Shown here piece after piece: positions 43,185 to 51,851 of a stretch of 64,000 nucleotides of DNA (its first letter is position 1; each line of letters begins with the position of its first letter). The translations under genes and the position numbers were made by a program. Below the pieces are notes generated by a model, which made no database searches, was not told where the DNA came from, and worked only from the letters and a program-made list of their open reading frames with translations. Source of the DNA: Streptomyces sp. ISL-12 (GTDB lineage: Bacteria; Actinomycetota; Actinomycetes; Streptomycetales; Streptomycetaceae); assembly GCF_018614415.1 (NCBI RefSeq), contig NZ_JAGGOO010000084.1, positions 1 to 64,000 on the forward strand, in the 5' to 3' direction.

Positions 43185-44996
43185 TCAGTCCGCGATGGGC
43201 AGGTAGACCCTGTTGCCCGCCTGCGCGAACTCCTTGGACTTCTGGAGCATCCCCTCCGCGACCTCCTCGGGAGACGCCCCCTCGGCCGCCGCGCCGCCGA
43301 ACCGCTCGGTGATGCTGTGGCTGATCTTCATCGAGCAGAACTTCGGCCCGCACATCGAACAGAAATGGGCCGTCTTCGCGGGCTCCGCCGGCAGCGTCTC
43401 GTCATGGAACTCCCGTGCCGTGTCCGGGTCGAGGGCGAGGTTGAACTGGTCCTCCCACCGGAACTCGAACCGGGCGTCGGACAGCGCGTCGTCCCATTCC
43501 TGCGCGCCCGGGTGCCCCTTGGCGAGGTCGGCGGCATGCGCGGCGATCTTGTAGGTGATGACACCGGTCTTGACGTCGTCGCGGTTGGGCAGGCCCAAGT
43601 GCTCCTTGGGCGTGACGTAGCAGAGCATGGCCGTGCCCCACCAGGCGATCATCGCGGCGCCGATGCCGGAGGTGATGTGGTCGTAGGCCGGAGCGACGTC
43701 GGTGGTCAGCGGGCCGAGCGTATAGAACGGAGCTTCATCGCAGATCTCCTGCTGAAGGTCGATGTTCTCCTTGATCTTGTGCATCGGGACATGGCCCGGG
43801 CCCTCGATCATGGTCTGTACGTCGAAACGCTTCGCGATCCGGTTGAGTTCCCCGAGCGTGCGCAACTCCGCGAACTGCGCCTCGTCGTTGGCGTCCGCGA
43901 TCGACCCCGGCCGGAGGCCGTCGCCGAGCGAGTACGTCACGTCGTAGGCGGCGAGGATCTCGCACAGCTCCTCGAAGTGCTCGTACAGGAACGACTCCTT
44001 GTGGTGCGCCAGGCACCACGCCGCCATGATCGATCCGCCGCGCGAGACGATGCCGGTCTTCCGGTTGGCGGTCAGCGGTACGTACGGCAGGCGTACGCCC
44101 GCGTGGACCGTCATGTAGTCCACGCCCTGCTCGGCCTGTTCGATGACCGTGTCCTTGTAGACCTCCCAGGTCAGCTCCTCCGCCCGGCCGTCGACCTTTT
44201 CGAGGGCCTGGTAGAGGGGGACCGTGCCGATGGGCACGGGGGAGTTGCGCAGCACCCACTCGCGGGTGGTGTGGATGTTGCGGCCGGTGGAGAGGTCCAT
44301 GACCGTGTCGGCGCCCCAGCGGGTCGCCCAGGTCATCTTCTCGACCTCCTCCTCGATGGAGGACGTCACCGCGGAGTTGCCGATGTTGGCGTTGACCTTC
44401 ACCAGGAACCGCTTGCCGATGATCATCGGCTCGATCTCCGGGTGGTTGACGTTGGCCGGCAGCACCGCCCGGCCCGCCGCGATCTCCTCGCGTACGACCT
44501 CCGGCGAGACGTTCTCCCGGACGGCCACGTACTCCATCTCTGGAGTGATCTCCCCCCGGCGCGCGTACGCGAGCTGTGTCACCGCCTGCCCGCCGCGAGC
44601 GCGCCGGGGCTGGCGCGGGCGTCCGGGGAAGACCGCGTCCAGGTTGCGCAGTCCGCCGCGCGGAGAGGTGTGCTTGATGCCGTCGTCCTCGGGGCGGACG
44701 GGGCGGCCCGTGTACTCCTCGGTGTCGCCGCGGGCGATGATCCAGTTCTCGCGCAGCGGGGGCAGCCCCCTGCGCACGTCGGTGTCGACGAGCGGATCGG
44801 TGTACGGACCCGAGGTGTCGTACAGGGTGACCGACTGGCCGTTGGTGAGGTGCACCTGACGGACCGGCACGCGCAGGTCGGGGCGTGAACCCTCGACATA
44901 CGCCTTGTGCCAGCCGATGGACTTCCCGGTCTCCACGGGTTCCTCCTGGGCGGAGTTCTGCGCGGAGGCAGGCGTGCGTGCGTCCTTGTTGGTCAT
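43185..44996 (-). CDS. thiC: Phosphomethylpyrimidine synthase
   Basis: This 603-residue radical-SAM enzyme converts 5-aminoimidazole ribotide to the thiamine pyrimidine HMP-P. The C-terminal cluster motif HFCSMCGPKFCSMK holds the [4Fe-4S]-binding cysteines. Core segments include RGGSIMAAWC, TMIEGPGHVPMHKI and PFYTLGPLTTDVAPAYDHITSGIG. Length is typical for the family. ATG 44996 lies 11 nt from the 3' boundary of a TPP riboswitch, so expression falls when thiamine pyrophosphate is plentiful. It is monocistronic here. Confidence 0.97.
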   Translation of the reverse strand: MTNKDARTPASAQNSAQEEPVETGKSIGWHKAYVEGSRPDLRVPVRQVHLTNGQSVTLYDTSGPYTDPLVDTDVRRGLPPLRENWIIARGDTEEYTGRPVRPEDDGIKHTSPRGGLRNLDAVFPGRPRQPRRARGGQAVTQLAYARRGEITPEMEYVAVRENVSPEVVREEIAAGRAVLPANVNHPEIEPMIIGKRFLVKVNANIGNSAVTSSIEEEVEKMTWATRWGADTVMDLSTGRNIHTTREWVLRNSPVPIGTVPLYQALEKVDGRAEELTWEVYKDTVIEQAEQGVDYMTVHAGVRLPYVPLTANRKTGIVSRGGSIMAAWCLAHHKESFLYEHFEELCEILAAYDVTYSLGDGLRPGSIADANDEAQFAELRTLGELNRIAKRFDVQTMIEGPGHVPMHKIKENIDLQQEICDEAPFYTLGPLTTDVAPAYDHITSGIGAAMIAWWGTAMLCYVTPKEHLGLPNRDDVKTGVITYKIAAHAADLAKGHPGAQEWDDALSDARFEFRWEDQFNLALDPDTAREFHDETLPAEPAKTAHFCSMCGPKFCSMKISHSITERFGGAAAEGASPEEVAEGMLQKSKEFAQAGNRVYLPIAD

Positions 44997-45006
44997 GAGA
45001 CCTACT

Positions 45007-45172
45007 CCCTACGCCGGCATTACCCGGTAACAGGTTCGGCGGTCGACGCAGCGGTATCCGTCCTCCGACGTCTCGTGGGGAACATCACTCGATTTCGGTG
45101 ATGTTTCCCGTGAAACATCGCTGGGACGGAGGTCAGCGCCCTCTCAGCCCGGTGCTCCGAGCTCCCGCGTGT
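45007..45172 (-). promoter_or_regulatory. TPP riboswitch controlling thiC
   Basis: On the minus strand the conserved aptamer halves are clear: GAGCACCGGGCTGAGAGGG (5' half) and GAACCTGTTACCGGGTAATG followed by CCGGCGTAGGGA (3' half). Between them lies an unusually long ~85-nt P3 extension that folds into stems such as GATGTTTC/GAAACATC and GTGATGTT. The 3' edge is 11 nt from the thiC start, so control is probably at translation. A parS-like sequence lies in the P3 extension. Confidence 0.9.
45103..45116. other. Degenerate parS-like site inside the TPP riboswitch
   Basis: GTTTCCCGTGAAAC differs from the parS palindrome at one position (A to C in the plus orientation). It lies in the P3 extension of the thiC riboswitch. 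Whether ParB binds it is unknown; it may simply be a hairpin of the aptamer. Confidence 0.5.
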
Positions 45173-45200
45173 ACAAAAGGTGCCTCCACGCTAGCGTCAA
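45172..45200 (-). promoter_or_regulatory. Candidate housekeeping promoter of thiC
   Basis: On the minus strand, -35 TTGACG (45195-45200) is followed after about 17 nt by TTTGTA (45172-45177) as -10. Transcription would start close to the 5' end of the riboswitch aptamer, as expected. The -10 match is weak. Confidence 0.5.
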
Positions 45201-45250
45201 TTCGGGCGCGGTGAACAGATGGCCCCCTTCGTTCTTGCGATGATCGGGCC

Positions 45251-46996
45251 GTGACCACGACGCAGCATCCCCCCTTCCCCCCGCCCGAACCACGCCGCGG
45301 ACCGGGCATCGGAGGCGGTGACGGCAGCCGTTCCCTGGGCGGTGACGGCTCCCCCTCCAGGGACCACGGAAAGGGCCAGGACTCCGTGCGGGGGCAGGGA
45401 CAGGGCTCCGTCCGGGGGCAGGGACAGGAACACGGCCGCGGGCACGTTCAGGGGCACGGGCACGGGCACGGGCAGGAGTATGGGCAGGGGCAGGAGTACG
45501 GGCAGCGGGGTGCGAACGCGGGGCCGGGCGGCGGACACGGTCCCGGGCCCAGCGGGGGCGGACACGGTCCCCGGGACGGCGGTCATGGTCCCGGTGGCGG
45601 TCATGGTCCCGGTGGCGGACACGGCTCCGGTGGCGGACACGGTCCTGGTGACGGCGGGTACGGTCCGGGGAACGGTGGGCACGGCCCCCTCGGCGGCGGG
45701 CACGGGCACTCGCACAGTCATGGTCCGGCGGCTCCCGTCTCCCTGCACCTGCGCAAGGTCATCGCGGCGGTCCTGGTCCCCTTCGCCGCGGCCGTCGTCG
45801 TAGGGCTCGCCCTGCTGTGGCCGGGCGGGGCTCCGGCGCACGAACGCACCGGGGTGGGGTTCGACCGGCAGACGCAGCAGGCCACGGTCACCAAGGTGCA
45901 GGCGATGAGCTGCCAGGAGGTGAACGGCTCCACCATCCCCTCGACCGGCGACACCTCCACCGCGGAGGGCTCCGAGGCGCAGCAGCAGGAGAACGGCACC
46001 TGCAAGAAGGCGACGATCCGGGTCGACACCGGCAAGGACAAGGGCCGTACGTTCACCGAGGTCGTGCAGCCCGACCAGTCCCGGCAGCTGAGCCAGGGCC
46101 AGGAGGTCGTGGTCTCCTACGAGCCCTCCGCGCCGAAGGACCTGCAGTACTCGGTCTCCGACATCGACCGCGGGTTCCCGATGGCACTGCTCGCCGGGAT
46201 CTTCGCACTCGCCGTCGTGGTCGTGGGGCGGCTGCGGGGCGTGATGGCGCTGGTCGCGCTGGCCATCAGCTTCCTGGTGCTCAACTTCTTCATCCTGCCC
46301 GCGATCCTGCAGGGCTCGAACCCGCTGCTCGTGGCCGTGATCGGGTCGAGCGCCATCATGCTGATCGCCCTGTACCTGTGCCACGGGCTGTCGGCCCGTA
46401 CGTCCGTGGCGGTGCTCGGCACCCTGGTCTCGCTGGTGCTGATCGGCGTCCTCGGTTCGCTCTTCATCGGCTGGGCCGCGCTGACCGGGGACACGGACGA
46501 CAACACCGGCCTGATCCACGGCCTGTACCCGTCGATCGACATGAGCGGTCTGCTGCTGGCGGGGGTCATCATCGGTTCGCTCGGTGTGCTGGACGACGTG
46601 ACGGTGACGCAGACGTCGGCGGTCTGGGAGCTGCACGAGGCCAATCCGACAATGGGCCGGCGGGGTCTGTACCGCGCGGGCATCCGCATCGGCCGGGACC
46701 ACATCGCCTCCGTCGTCAACACGCTCGTCCTCGCCTACGCGGGTGCCGCCCTGCCGTTGCTGCTGTTGTTCTCCATCGCGCAGAGCAGCGTCGGCTCGGT
46801 CGCCAACAGCGAGCTGGTCGCGGAGGAGATCGTGCGCACGCTGGTCGGGTCGATCGGCCTGGTGGCGTCGGTACCGGTGACGACGGCTCTCGCGGCGCTG
46901 GTCGTCTCGGCCGACCGCCCGGGCGCCGGCGAGGCTCCTGCGGGGGCCGCTCCGGTTGCGGTTCGCGGGGGGCGGGGCCGCCGCCGTAAGCGCTGA
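45251..46996 (+). CDS. YibE/F-type membrane protein with His/Gly-rich N-terminus
   Basis: This 581-residue protein starts with a ~160-residue Gly/His/Gln-rich region full of GHG and GQG repeats, ending HGHSHSHG. A first membrane segment (VIAAVLVPFAAAVVVGLALLW), an extracytoplasmic domain and about seven more segments form the YibE/F family part (DVTVTQTSAVWELHEANPTM is the most conserved stretch). The family function is unknown. The histidine-rich head could bind divalent metals. GTG 45251 has no obvious Shine-Dalgarno, so the message may be leaderless. The 245-bp convergent gap after it holds short GCTCCGGACC repeats and no gene. Confidence 0.85.
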   Translation: MTTTQHPPFPPPEPRRGPGIGGGDGSRSLGGDGSPSRDHGKGQDSVRGQGQGSVRGQGQEHGRGHVQGHGHGHGQEYGQGQEYGQRGANAGPGGGHGPGPSGGGHGPRDGGHGPGGGHGPGGGHGSGGGHGPGDGGYGPGNGGHGPLGGGHGHSHSHGPAAPVSLHLRKVIAAVLVPFAAAVVVGLALLWPGGAPAHERTGVGFDRQTQQATVTKVQAMSCQEVNGSTIPSTGDTSTAEGSEAQQQENGTCKKATIRVDTGKDKGRTFTEVVQPDQSRQLSQGQEVVVSYEPSAPKDLQYSVSDIDRGFPMALLAGIFALAVVVVGRLRGVMALVALAISFLVLNFFILPAILQGSNPLLVAVIGSSAIMLIALYLCHGLSARTSVAVLGTLVSLVLIGVLGSLFIGWAALTGDTDDNTGLIHGLYPSIDMSGLLLAGVIIGSLGVLDDVTVTQTSAVWELHEANPTMGRRGLYRAGIRIGRDHIASVVNTLVLAYAGAALPLLLLFSIAQSSVGSVANSELVAEEIVRTLVGSIGLVASVPVTTALAALVVSADRPGAGEAPAGAAPVAVRGGRGRRRKR

Positions 46997-47241
46997 GGTC
47001 GCCGACCGCCGTATGCGGGTGAGGCTGCTGCGGCCGTGTGCGGTGGCGCTGCCGCAGGGCCGGTGCGCGCTGGACGCACCGGTGGCCTCGACTGCGACGG
47101 CGCACCCGTAAGGCTCCGGCCTGCTCCGAACCGCTCCGGACCGCTCCGGACCGCTCCGGCAAAGGCTCCGCAGGATCGTTCCGGCACAGTGGCCACCGTC
47201 CGGCGAAGCGTTACGCCACCTCCACGAGGCCGCCGGAACGC

Positions 47242-47679
47242 TCAGCCCGCGCTCTGCTCCTCGGCCAGGATGCGGTCCAGCGCCTCGTCGAGGTGAGCGT
47301 CGAAGTCGGCGAGCATCCCCTCCTGGCCCAGTGGCACCAGCTTGTCGGTGCGGTCGAGGAAGGCCACGAGCGGTGCCGCCGAGGAGCGGAACAGGGCCTG
47401 GTCGGCACCGACCTGAAGGCGGATCAGCACCTCGGTCAGCGGCTCGGGGTCGACGGGCGAGATGCGCACGTCACCGTCACCACAGGGCCGGCCCACCCCG
47501 TCGATCAGCAGCTCACGCCCGAAGGCCCAGGTCACCGGGGCGTCACCGGGCAGATGGAAGGTCAGTCGCACGGCGTAGGGATCACTGGTCTCGTAGCGCA
47601 GCTCCACCGGGATACGGAAAGAGAGCTCCTCGGAGACGAGAAAGCTCATCATGACCTCTGCCTGTACGGACTCACGCAT
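47242..47679 (-). CDS. ssgA: Sporulation-specific cell division activator SsgA
   Basis: This 145-residue protein is the founding member of the actinomycete SALP family. It stimulates sporulation septation, localising SsgB and hence FtsZ, and influences hyphal branching. MSFLVSEELSFRIPVELRYE, VTWAFGRELLIDGV and DKLVPLGQEGML are family hallmarks. The in-frame ATG 47694 would add five residues. ATG 47679 is preferred because it has GGGG about nine nt ahead and yields the MRESVQAEV start I associate with SsgA. It follows ssgR on the same strand by about 98 bp. It has no TTA codon. Confidence 0.95.
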   Translation of the reverse strand: MRESVQAEVMMSFLVSEELSFRIPVELRYETSDPYAVRLTFHLPGDAPVTWAFGRELLIDGVGRPCGDGDVRISPVDPEPLTEVLIRLQVGADQALFRSSAAPLVAFLDRTDKLVPLGQEGMLADFDAHLDEALDRILAEEQSAG

Positions 47680-47777
47680 CGCATACCCCGTCATTCGCCG
47701 TCGACTGGCCGGGAATCAACCTCTAACACTGGTGGCATCTTGCTGAACGTACACACCAGATCACAAGGAGTTAGTTT

Positions 47778-48623
47778 TCACATACTGATAGAAGGCGAAA
47801 GGGACCCCAGGATTCGCCCCACCTCGCCCTGCAACTGGCGCAGTGCGGGCAGCAGCCGGTCGGCCTGGCGCACGGGCAGGGAGATGGCCACGGTCGCCAC
47901 CGTGCTGCCGACGGTGAGCGGGATCGCCCCGCACACCGTGCCCAGCGCGTACTCCTGGTACTCGGTCACCGGCTCGGTACGGCTCACGCGCTCCAGCCGC
48001 TTCAGCAGGCTGTGGTCGTCGCGCACGGTGTACCGGGTGACGGGCCGCACCGGATGGCGGTCGAGGTGGTCCCGACGGGCCGCCTCGTCCAGCTGAGCCA
48101 GCAGGCACTGCCCGATGGCGTGCGCGTGCGCCGTCTCACGGAAGTCCGCCCATTCCTCGACCGCGGGAGCACCCGGGGTGTCGGCGACGCACACGATGTC
48201 GACCTCCCCGTCGCGGTACATCGCGTAGTACACGGGGGCGCCGATCGTCTCGCTCAGCCCCGCGAGGGCCTCCGCCAGCGCGCTGCGACGTTTCTGCTGC
48301 GTTCCGCTGCTGCTCAGTCGCTCGGACGCCTCCCCGAGGAAGAACAGACCCTTGTCGCGGCGCAGATAGCCCTCGTGCACCAGGGTGCGCAACAGGTGGT
48401 ACGCCGTGGGCAGCGCCAGCCCGGTCTCCCGGGCCAGTTGCTTGGCGGGGGCGCCGTACCGGTGCCCGGCCACGCACTCCAGCAGGCGCAGCGCCCGCTG
48501 GACGGAGCCGATGAGGGTCCCGGAGGGAGGGTCCGGGGCCGGGGCGTCCGCGGTGGGTGCCGGGGAGCGGGGCTGTGCGGGGAGCGCGGGCGGATGGACT
48601 GGTGCGGTGTCAGCCGTGGCCAA
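47778..48623 (-). CDS. ssgR: IclR-type activator of ssgA
   Basis: This 281-residue IclR-family regulator is adjacent to and upstream of ssgA, matching SsgR, which is required for ssgA transcription in S. coelicolor. A Pro/Ala-rich N-terminus (~35 residues) precedes the winged helix (SVQRALRLLECVAG, LARETGLALPTAYHLLRTLV). The C-terminal IclR effector domain carries YYAMYRDGEVDIVCV and AHAHAIGQCLLA. The start is a TTG (48623) with GGGAG seven nt upstream. No in-frame ATG or GTG fits as well. Confidence 0.92.
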   Translation of the reverse strand: MATADTAPVHPPALPAQPRSPAPTADAPAPDPPSGTLIGSVQRALRLLECVAGHRYGAPAKQLARETGLALPTAYHLLRTLVHEGYLRRDKGLFFLGEASERLSSSGTQQKRRSALAEALAGLSETIGAPVYYAMYRDGEVDIVCVADTPGAPAVEEWADFRETAHAHAIGQCLLAQLDEAARRDHLDRHPVRPVTRYTVRDDHSLLKRLERVSRTEPVTEYQEYALGTVCGAIPLTVGSTVATVAISLPVRQADRLLPALRQLQGEVGRILGSLSPSISM

Positions 48624-48758
48624 GGGTCACTCCCGGAGCGAGGGGGCAGCCGTTGCGGGGAACACGGGTGGGGGTGTACGCCGCTGCGGGGTCGCCCCCG
48701 CCTGGAGTTCCGGACTTTAACCGCCTGTCACCGCTCCCAGGCGGCCTGCCGGGGAAAT

Positions 48759-48776
48759 GTCCCTCGCGCGAGGGAC
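48759..48776 (-). terminator. GTCCCTCG palindrome downstream of the small membrane protein gene
   Basis: GTCCCTCGCGCGAGGGAC is an 18-bp perfect palindrome about 40 bp past the stop of the gene at 48816 (minus strand). With effectively no loop it is a modest terminator, or possibly a protein-binding site upstream of ssgR. Confidence 0.5.
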
Positions 48777-48815
48777 CCGGCGGTTCCTGTTACCCCCACC
48801 GGTGCCCCGCCGGCC

Positions 48816-49028
48816 TCACCAGTCGCTGCGTGAGGAGGAGTTCGACATGAACTTGCGCACGATGTAGATCAGTCCGCCGACCAGGGCCACGAAGACCAGC
48901 ACCTTGAAGAGCAGCCCGATCACGAAGGTGGCCACGCTGACGATCATGCCGCCGAACACGACCAGGGCGATGACCGGCACCGCGATCCACTTCACCCACC
49001 ACGGCAGTCCCGCGAAGATCTCACGCAT
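48816..49028 (-). CDS. Small membrane protein (DUF5326-like)
   Basis: This 70-residue protein is almost entirely two hydrophobic segments (WWVKWIAVPVIALVVFGGMI and FVIGLLFKVLVFVALVGGLI), with a short RKFMSNSSSRSDW tail. It matches the conserved small Streptomyces membrane protein family, whose function is unknown. ATG 49028 has GAGG-type Shine-Dalgarno sequences ahead. It probably forms its own transcript, with ssgR downstream on the same strand. Confidence 0.85.
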   Translation of the reverse strand: MREIFAGLPWWVKWIAVPVIALVVFGGMIVSVATFVIGLLFKVLVFVALVGGLIYIVRKFMSNSSSRSDW

Positions 49029-49196
49029 CGCCCTCGTCCTCGTCTCTCCCGTTCCCGGGAATCTCCCGGTGTCCGGGAATCCTGATGTCCTGCACTCGAT
49101 GCTAGGCGGCGGGTGTCCGGTACGGGGGCCCGGCAGCCCTTGTCCTCCCCTGACCGATCCCCTAGGGAACCCGGAGGCCGCAGCTCAGACTTCCGG

Positions 49197-49514
49197 TCAG
49201 CCCTCGGGCGGCGAGAAGACCACCAGCACCCTGAGGTCCTCGCTGATGTGGTGGAACTTGTGGGCGACCCCGGCCGGCACGTACACCACGCTGCCGCGGG
49301 CCACCTCGGTCGTCTCCATGCCGACGGTGATCGCGGCCCGGCCGCTGACCACGAAGTACACCTCGTCCTGCGCGTGCGGCTGCTGCGGGTCGGAGGTTCC
49401 CGCGTCGAGCGCGTACAGCCCGACCGACATGTTCCGCTCTCGCAGGAATTGCAGGTAGGCGCCGTCGTTGGCGGCGCGTTCCGCCTCCAGTTCGTCCAGC
49501 CGGAATGCCTTCAT
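49197..49514 (-). CDS. Small single-domain cupin protein
   Basis: This 105-residue cupin has motif 1 with the metal-site residues in PHAQDEVYFVVSGRA and motif 2 in VVYVPAGVAHKFHHIS. The first motif has a single histidine before the glutamate, so the metal set may be incomplete. Small cupins act as isomerases, dioxygenases or ligand sensors; no specific reaction can be assigned. ATG 49514 is the only plausible start. It is divergent from the holin-like gene. Confidence 0.88.
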   Translation of the reverse strand: MKAFRLDELEAERAANDGAYLQFLRERNMSVGLYALDAGTSDPQQPHAQDEVYFVVSGRAAITVGMETTEVARGSVVYVPAGVAHKFHHISEDLRVLVVFSPPEG

Positions 49515-49573
49515 CGCCTCGTCCGCTCCTGCTTCACCATGGGGTGCCGATCGTGTCTGCCACGATCAGACAC

Positions 49574-49951
49574 ATGAAGAATTTCGTAGTCAAGACGATC
49601 GCCAACGCGGCGGCCCTGGCGGTCGCGGTGTGGCTCATCGACAAGATCACGCTGACCGGGGGCGGCACCGGCGAGAAGACCGCCACGCTGATCCTCGTCG
49701 CCCTGGTCTTCGGCCTGGTGAACCTTCTGGTGAAGCCGATCGTCCAGGTGCTGACGTTTCCGTTGTTCGTCCTGACCCTCGGCCTGTTCACCCTGGTGGT
49801 GAACGCGCTGATGCTGCTGCTCACCTCATGGCTGGCCGACGCGCTCGATCTCAGCTTCCATGTGGAGGGGTTCTGGACCGCCGTCCTCGGCGGCCTGATC
49901 ATCTCGATCGTCTCCTGGGCCCTGAACATGGTCCTGCCCGACAAGGACTGA
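49574..49951 (+). CDS. Holin-like four-segment membrane protein
   Basis: This 125-residue protein has about four membrane segments (TIANAAALAVAVWLID, TLILVALVFGLVNLLV, FPLFVLTLGLFTLVVNALML, FWTAVLGGLIISIVSWALN). It belongs to the widespread phage-holin-like (PF04020-type) membrane family, whose chromosomal members have no proven role. ATG 49574 gives the typical MKNFVVKTIANA start. It lies 4 bp upstream of ptpA and is probably co-transcribed with it. A phage origin is not implied. Confidence 0.85.
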   Translation: MKNFVVKTIANAAALAVAVWLIDKITLTGGGTGEKTATLILVALVFGLVNLLVKPIVQVLTFPLFVLTLGLFTLVVNALMLLLTSWLADALDLSFHVEGFWTAVLGGLIISIVSWALNMVLPDKD

Positions 49952-49955
49952 CCCC

Positions 49956-50450
49956 ATGACCTACCGCGTCTGTTTCGTCTGCAGCGGCAACATCTGCCGC
50001 TCACCGATGGCCGAGGCCGTCTTCCACGCGCGCGTGGCGGACGCCGGGCTCGACGGCCTGATCGAGGCCGACAGCGCCGGCACCGGCGGCTGGCACGAGG
50101 GCGAGGGCGCGGACCCGCGCACCCTGGACGTCCTGGCGGCCGGCGGTTACGCCCTCGACCACACGGCCCGGCAGTTCCACGCCTCCTGGTTCTCCCGCCT
50201 GGACCTCGTCATCGCCCTCGACTCCGGCCATCTCGGGGCGCTGCGCCGGCTGGCGCCCACCGCGCAGGACGCGGCCAAGGTGCGCCTGCTGCGCTCCTAC
50301 GATCCCGCCGCCGACGCCGACGACCTCGACGTACCCGACCCCTACTACGGGGGCATGGACGGTTTCGAGGAGTGCCTTGAGATGGTGGAGGCGGCGAGCG
50401 ACGGTCTGCTCGCCGCCGTACGTGAGCAAGTGGAAGGACAGGCGGCATGA
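49956..50450 (+). CDS. ptpA: Low-molecular-weight protein tyrosine phosphatase
   Basis: This 164-residue enzyme has the P-loop C9-S-G-N-I-C-R15-S (CFVCSGNICRSPMAE) and the general acid in DVPDPYYGG. These are complete LMW-PTP motifs. The Streptomyces PtpA homologue affects secondary metabolite production when overexpressed. It is cytoplasmic, with no kinase gene adjacent. ATG 49956 starts 4 bp after the holin-like gene. Its stop overlaps the next start (ATGA), so it is translationally coupled to the cystathionine-lyase-like gene, a link that is conserved in other streptomycetes as far as I recall. Confidence 0.92.
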   Translation: MTYRVCFVCSGNICRSPMAEAVFHARVADAGLDGLIEADSAGTGGWHEGEGADPRTLDVLAAGGYALDHTARQFHASWFSRLDLVIALDSGHLGALRRLAPTAQDAAKVRLLRSYDPAADADDLDVPDPYYGGMDGFEECLEMVEAASDGLLAAVREQVEGQAA

Positions 50451-51622
50451 ACGATTCCGCTACCCAGGGGCGCGATTCCACGGAGGCAGCGCTTCCGCAG
50501 GACGCGGGTGACGGCACGCGCGCCGTGCGCGCCGGGCTGCCCGAGCCGGTCAAACACGAGCCGACCCTGCCCGGCCCGGTGTTCGCCGCCCACTTCCATC
50601 TGCCGGGCGACCCCACCGGTCCGTACACGTACGGCCGCGACGAGAACCCCACCTGGACGCTGCTGGAGCGCGCCATCGGCGGGCTGGAGGCGCCGGGGCG
50701 CGACGACGTGGAGACGCTCGTGTTCGCCTCCGGCATGGCGGCGATCTCCTCGGTGCTCTTCTCGCAGCTGCGCGCCGGCGACGCGGTCGTGCTGCCGAAC
50801 GACGGCTACCAGGCGCTGCCGCTGGTGCGCGCACAGCTGGAGGCGTACGGCATCGAGGTGCGCACCGCGCCGACCGGCGGGGACGCCCAGCTCGACGTGC
50901 TGGACGGGGCGAAGCTGCTGTGGATCGAGTCGCCCTCCAACCCCGGCCTGGACGTCTGCGACATCCGGCGGCTCGCCGAGGCGGCACGCGCGCGTGGCGC
51001 GCTGGTCGCCGTCGACAACACCCTCGCCACGCCGCTGGGGCAGCGCCCGCTGGAGCTCGGCGCGGACTTCGTGGTGGCCAGCGGCACCAAGCAGCTCACC
51101 GGCCACGGTGACATCCTCCTCGGGTACGTCGCCGGCCGCGGCGGCGAGGCCATGACCGCGGTACGGCGCTGGCGCAAGATCGTCGGTGCGATCCCCGGCC
51201 CCATGGAGGCGTGGCTCGCCCACCGTTCGCTCGCCACCCTCCACCTGCGCGCCGACCGGCAGAACGCCACCGCGCTCAAGGTCGCCGAGGTCCTGCGGAC
51301 CCGCCCTGAGGTCACCGGGCTGCGGTACCCGGGGCTGCCCGACGACCCGTCGCACGAGATCGCCTCGCGGCAGATGCGCCGCTATGGGTGCGTGGTCTCC
51401 TTCACGCTGCCCACGCGCGCGCGTGCAGATCGTTTCCTGGAGGCGCTGCGCCTGGTGGACGACGCGACGAGTTTCGGCGGCCTGCGGTCCACCGCGGAGC
51501 GGCGCGGGCGGTGGGGCGGCGACGCGGTGCCGGAGGGCTTCGTCCGTCTGTCGGTCGGTGCCGAGGATCCGGAGGACCTGGTGGCCGATCTGCTGCGGGC
51601 GCTGGACGTGTCGGCGGACTGA
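50447..51622 (+). CDS. Cystathionine gamma-lyase/synthase-family PLP enzyme
   Basis: This 391-residue enzyme of the Cys/Met metabolism PLP family is annotated in streptomycetes as cystathionine gamma-lyase. The PLP lysine is K215 (ASGTKQLTGHGDILLG). Upstream are the phosphate-binding FASGMAAISSVLF and LLWIESPSNPGLDVCDI segments. Substrates would be cystathionine or related thioethers. The exact reaction is not settled by sequence. ATG 50447 overlaps the ptpA stop. A strong terminator follows at 51665-51703. Confidence 0.88.
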   Translation: MNDSATQGRDSTEAALPQDAGDGTRAVRAGLPEPVKHEPTLPGPVFAAHFHLPGDPTGPYTYGRDENPTWTLLERAIGGLEAPGRDDVETLVFASGMAAISSVLFSQLRAGDAVVLPNDGYQALPLVRAQLEAYGIEVRTAPTGGDAQLDVLDGAKLLWIESPSNPGLDVCDIRRLAEAARARGALVAVDNTLATPLGQRPLELGADFVVASGTKQLTGHGDILLGYVAGRGGEAMTAVRRWRKIVGAIPGPMEAWLAHRSLATLHLRADRQNATALKVAEVLRTRPEVTGLRYPGLPDDPSHEIASRQMRRYGCVVSFTLPTRARADRFLEALRLVDDATSFGGLRSTAERRGRWGGDAVPEGFVRLSVGAEDPEDLVADLLRALDVSAD

Positions 51623-51664
51623 CCTGACGTGTCCCCTGGCAGGGCAGGCGTTTCCTGGCAGGGC

Positions 51665-51703
51665 GGGCGGTCCGAGCCTCCCCCCTCGTGGCTCGGACCG
51701 CCC
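51665..51703 (+). terminator. 14-bp perfect hairpin terminator
   Basis: Arms 51665-51678 (GGGCGGTCCGAGCC) and 51690-51703 are fully complementary with an 11-nt loop. It lies 42 bp past the cystathionine-lyase-like gene. Confidence 0.85.
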
Positions 51704-51851
51704 TCGGTTCCGCGCGCGAAGAACCGCGTGCACAAGGCTAGTTGACTCTGTGTCAGTGTCCAATCACAGTAGCGACAGGGTCCTATCGACATATTTATAG
51801 TTGGGCGGTGCCGGGGGGCCGGGGGAAGGGCAGAAGAGGGGAAGGGTTTTC

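Noticed and set aside
49574..49951. Prophage lysis gene, because of the holin-like family name
   Set aside because: There is no endolysin or other phage gene nearby, and this membrane family is widespread in bacterial chromosomes.
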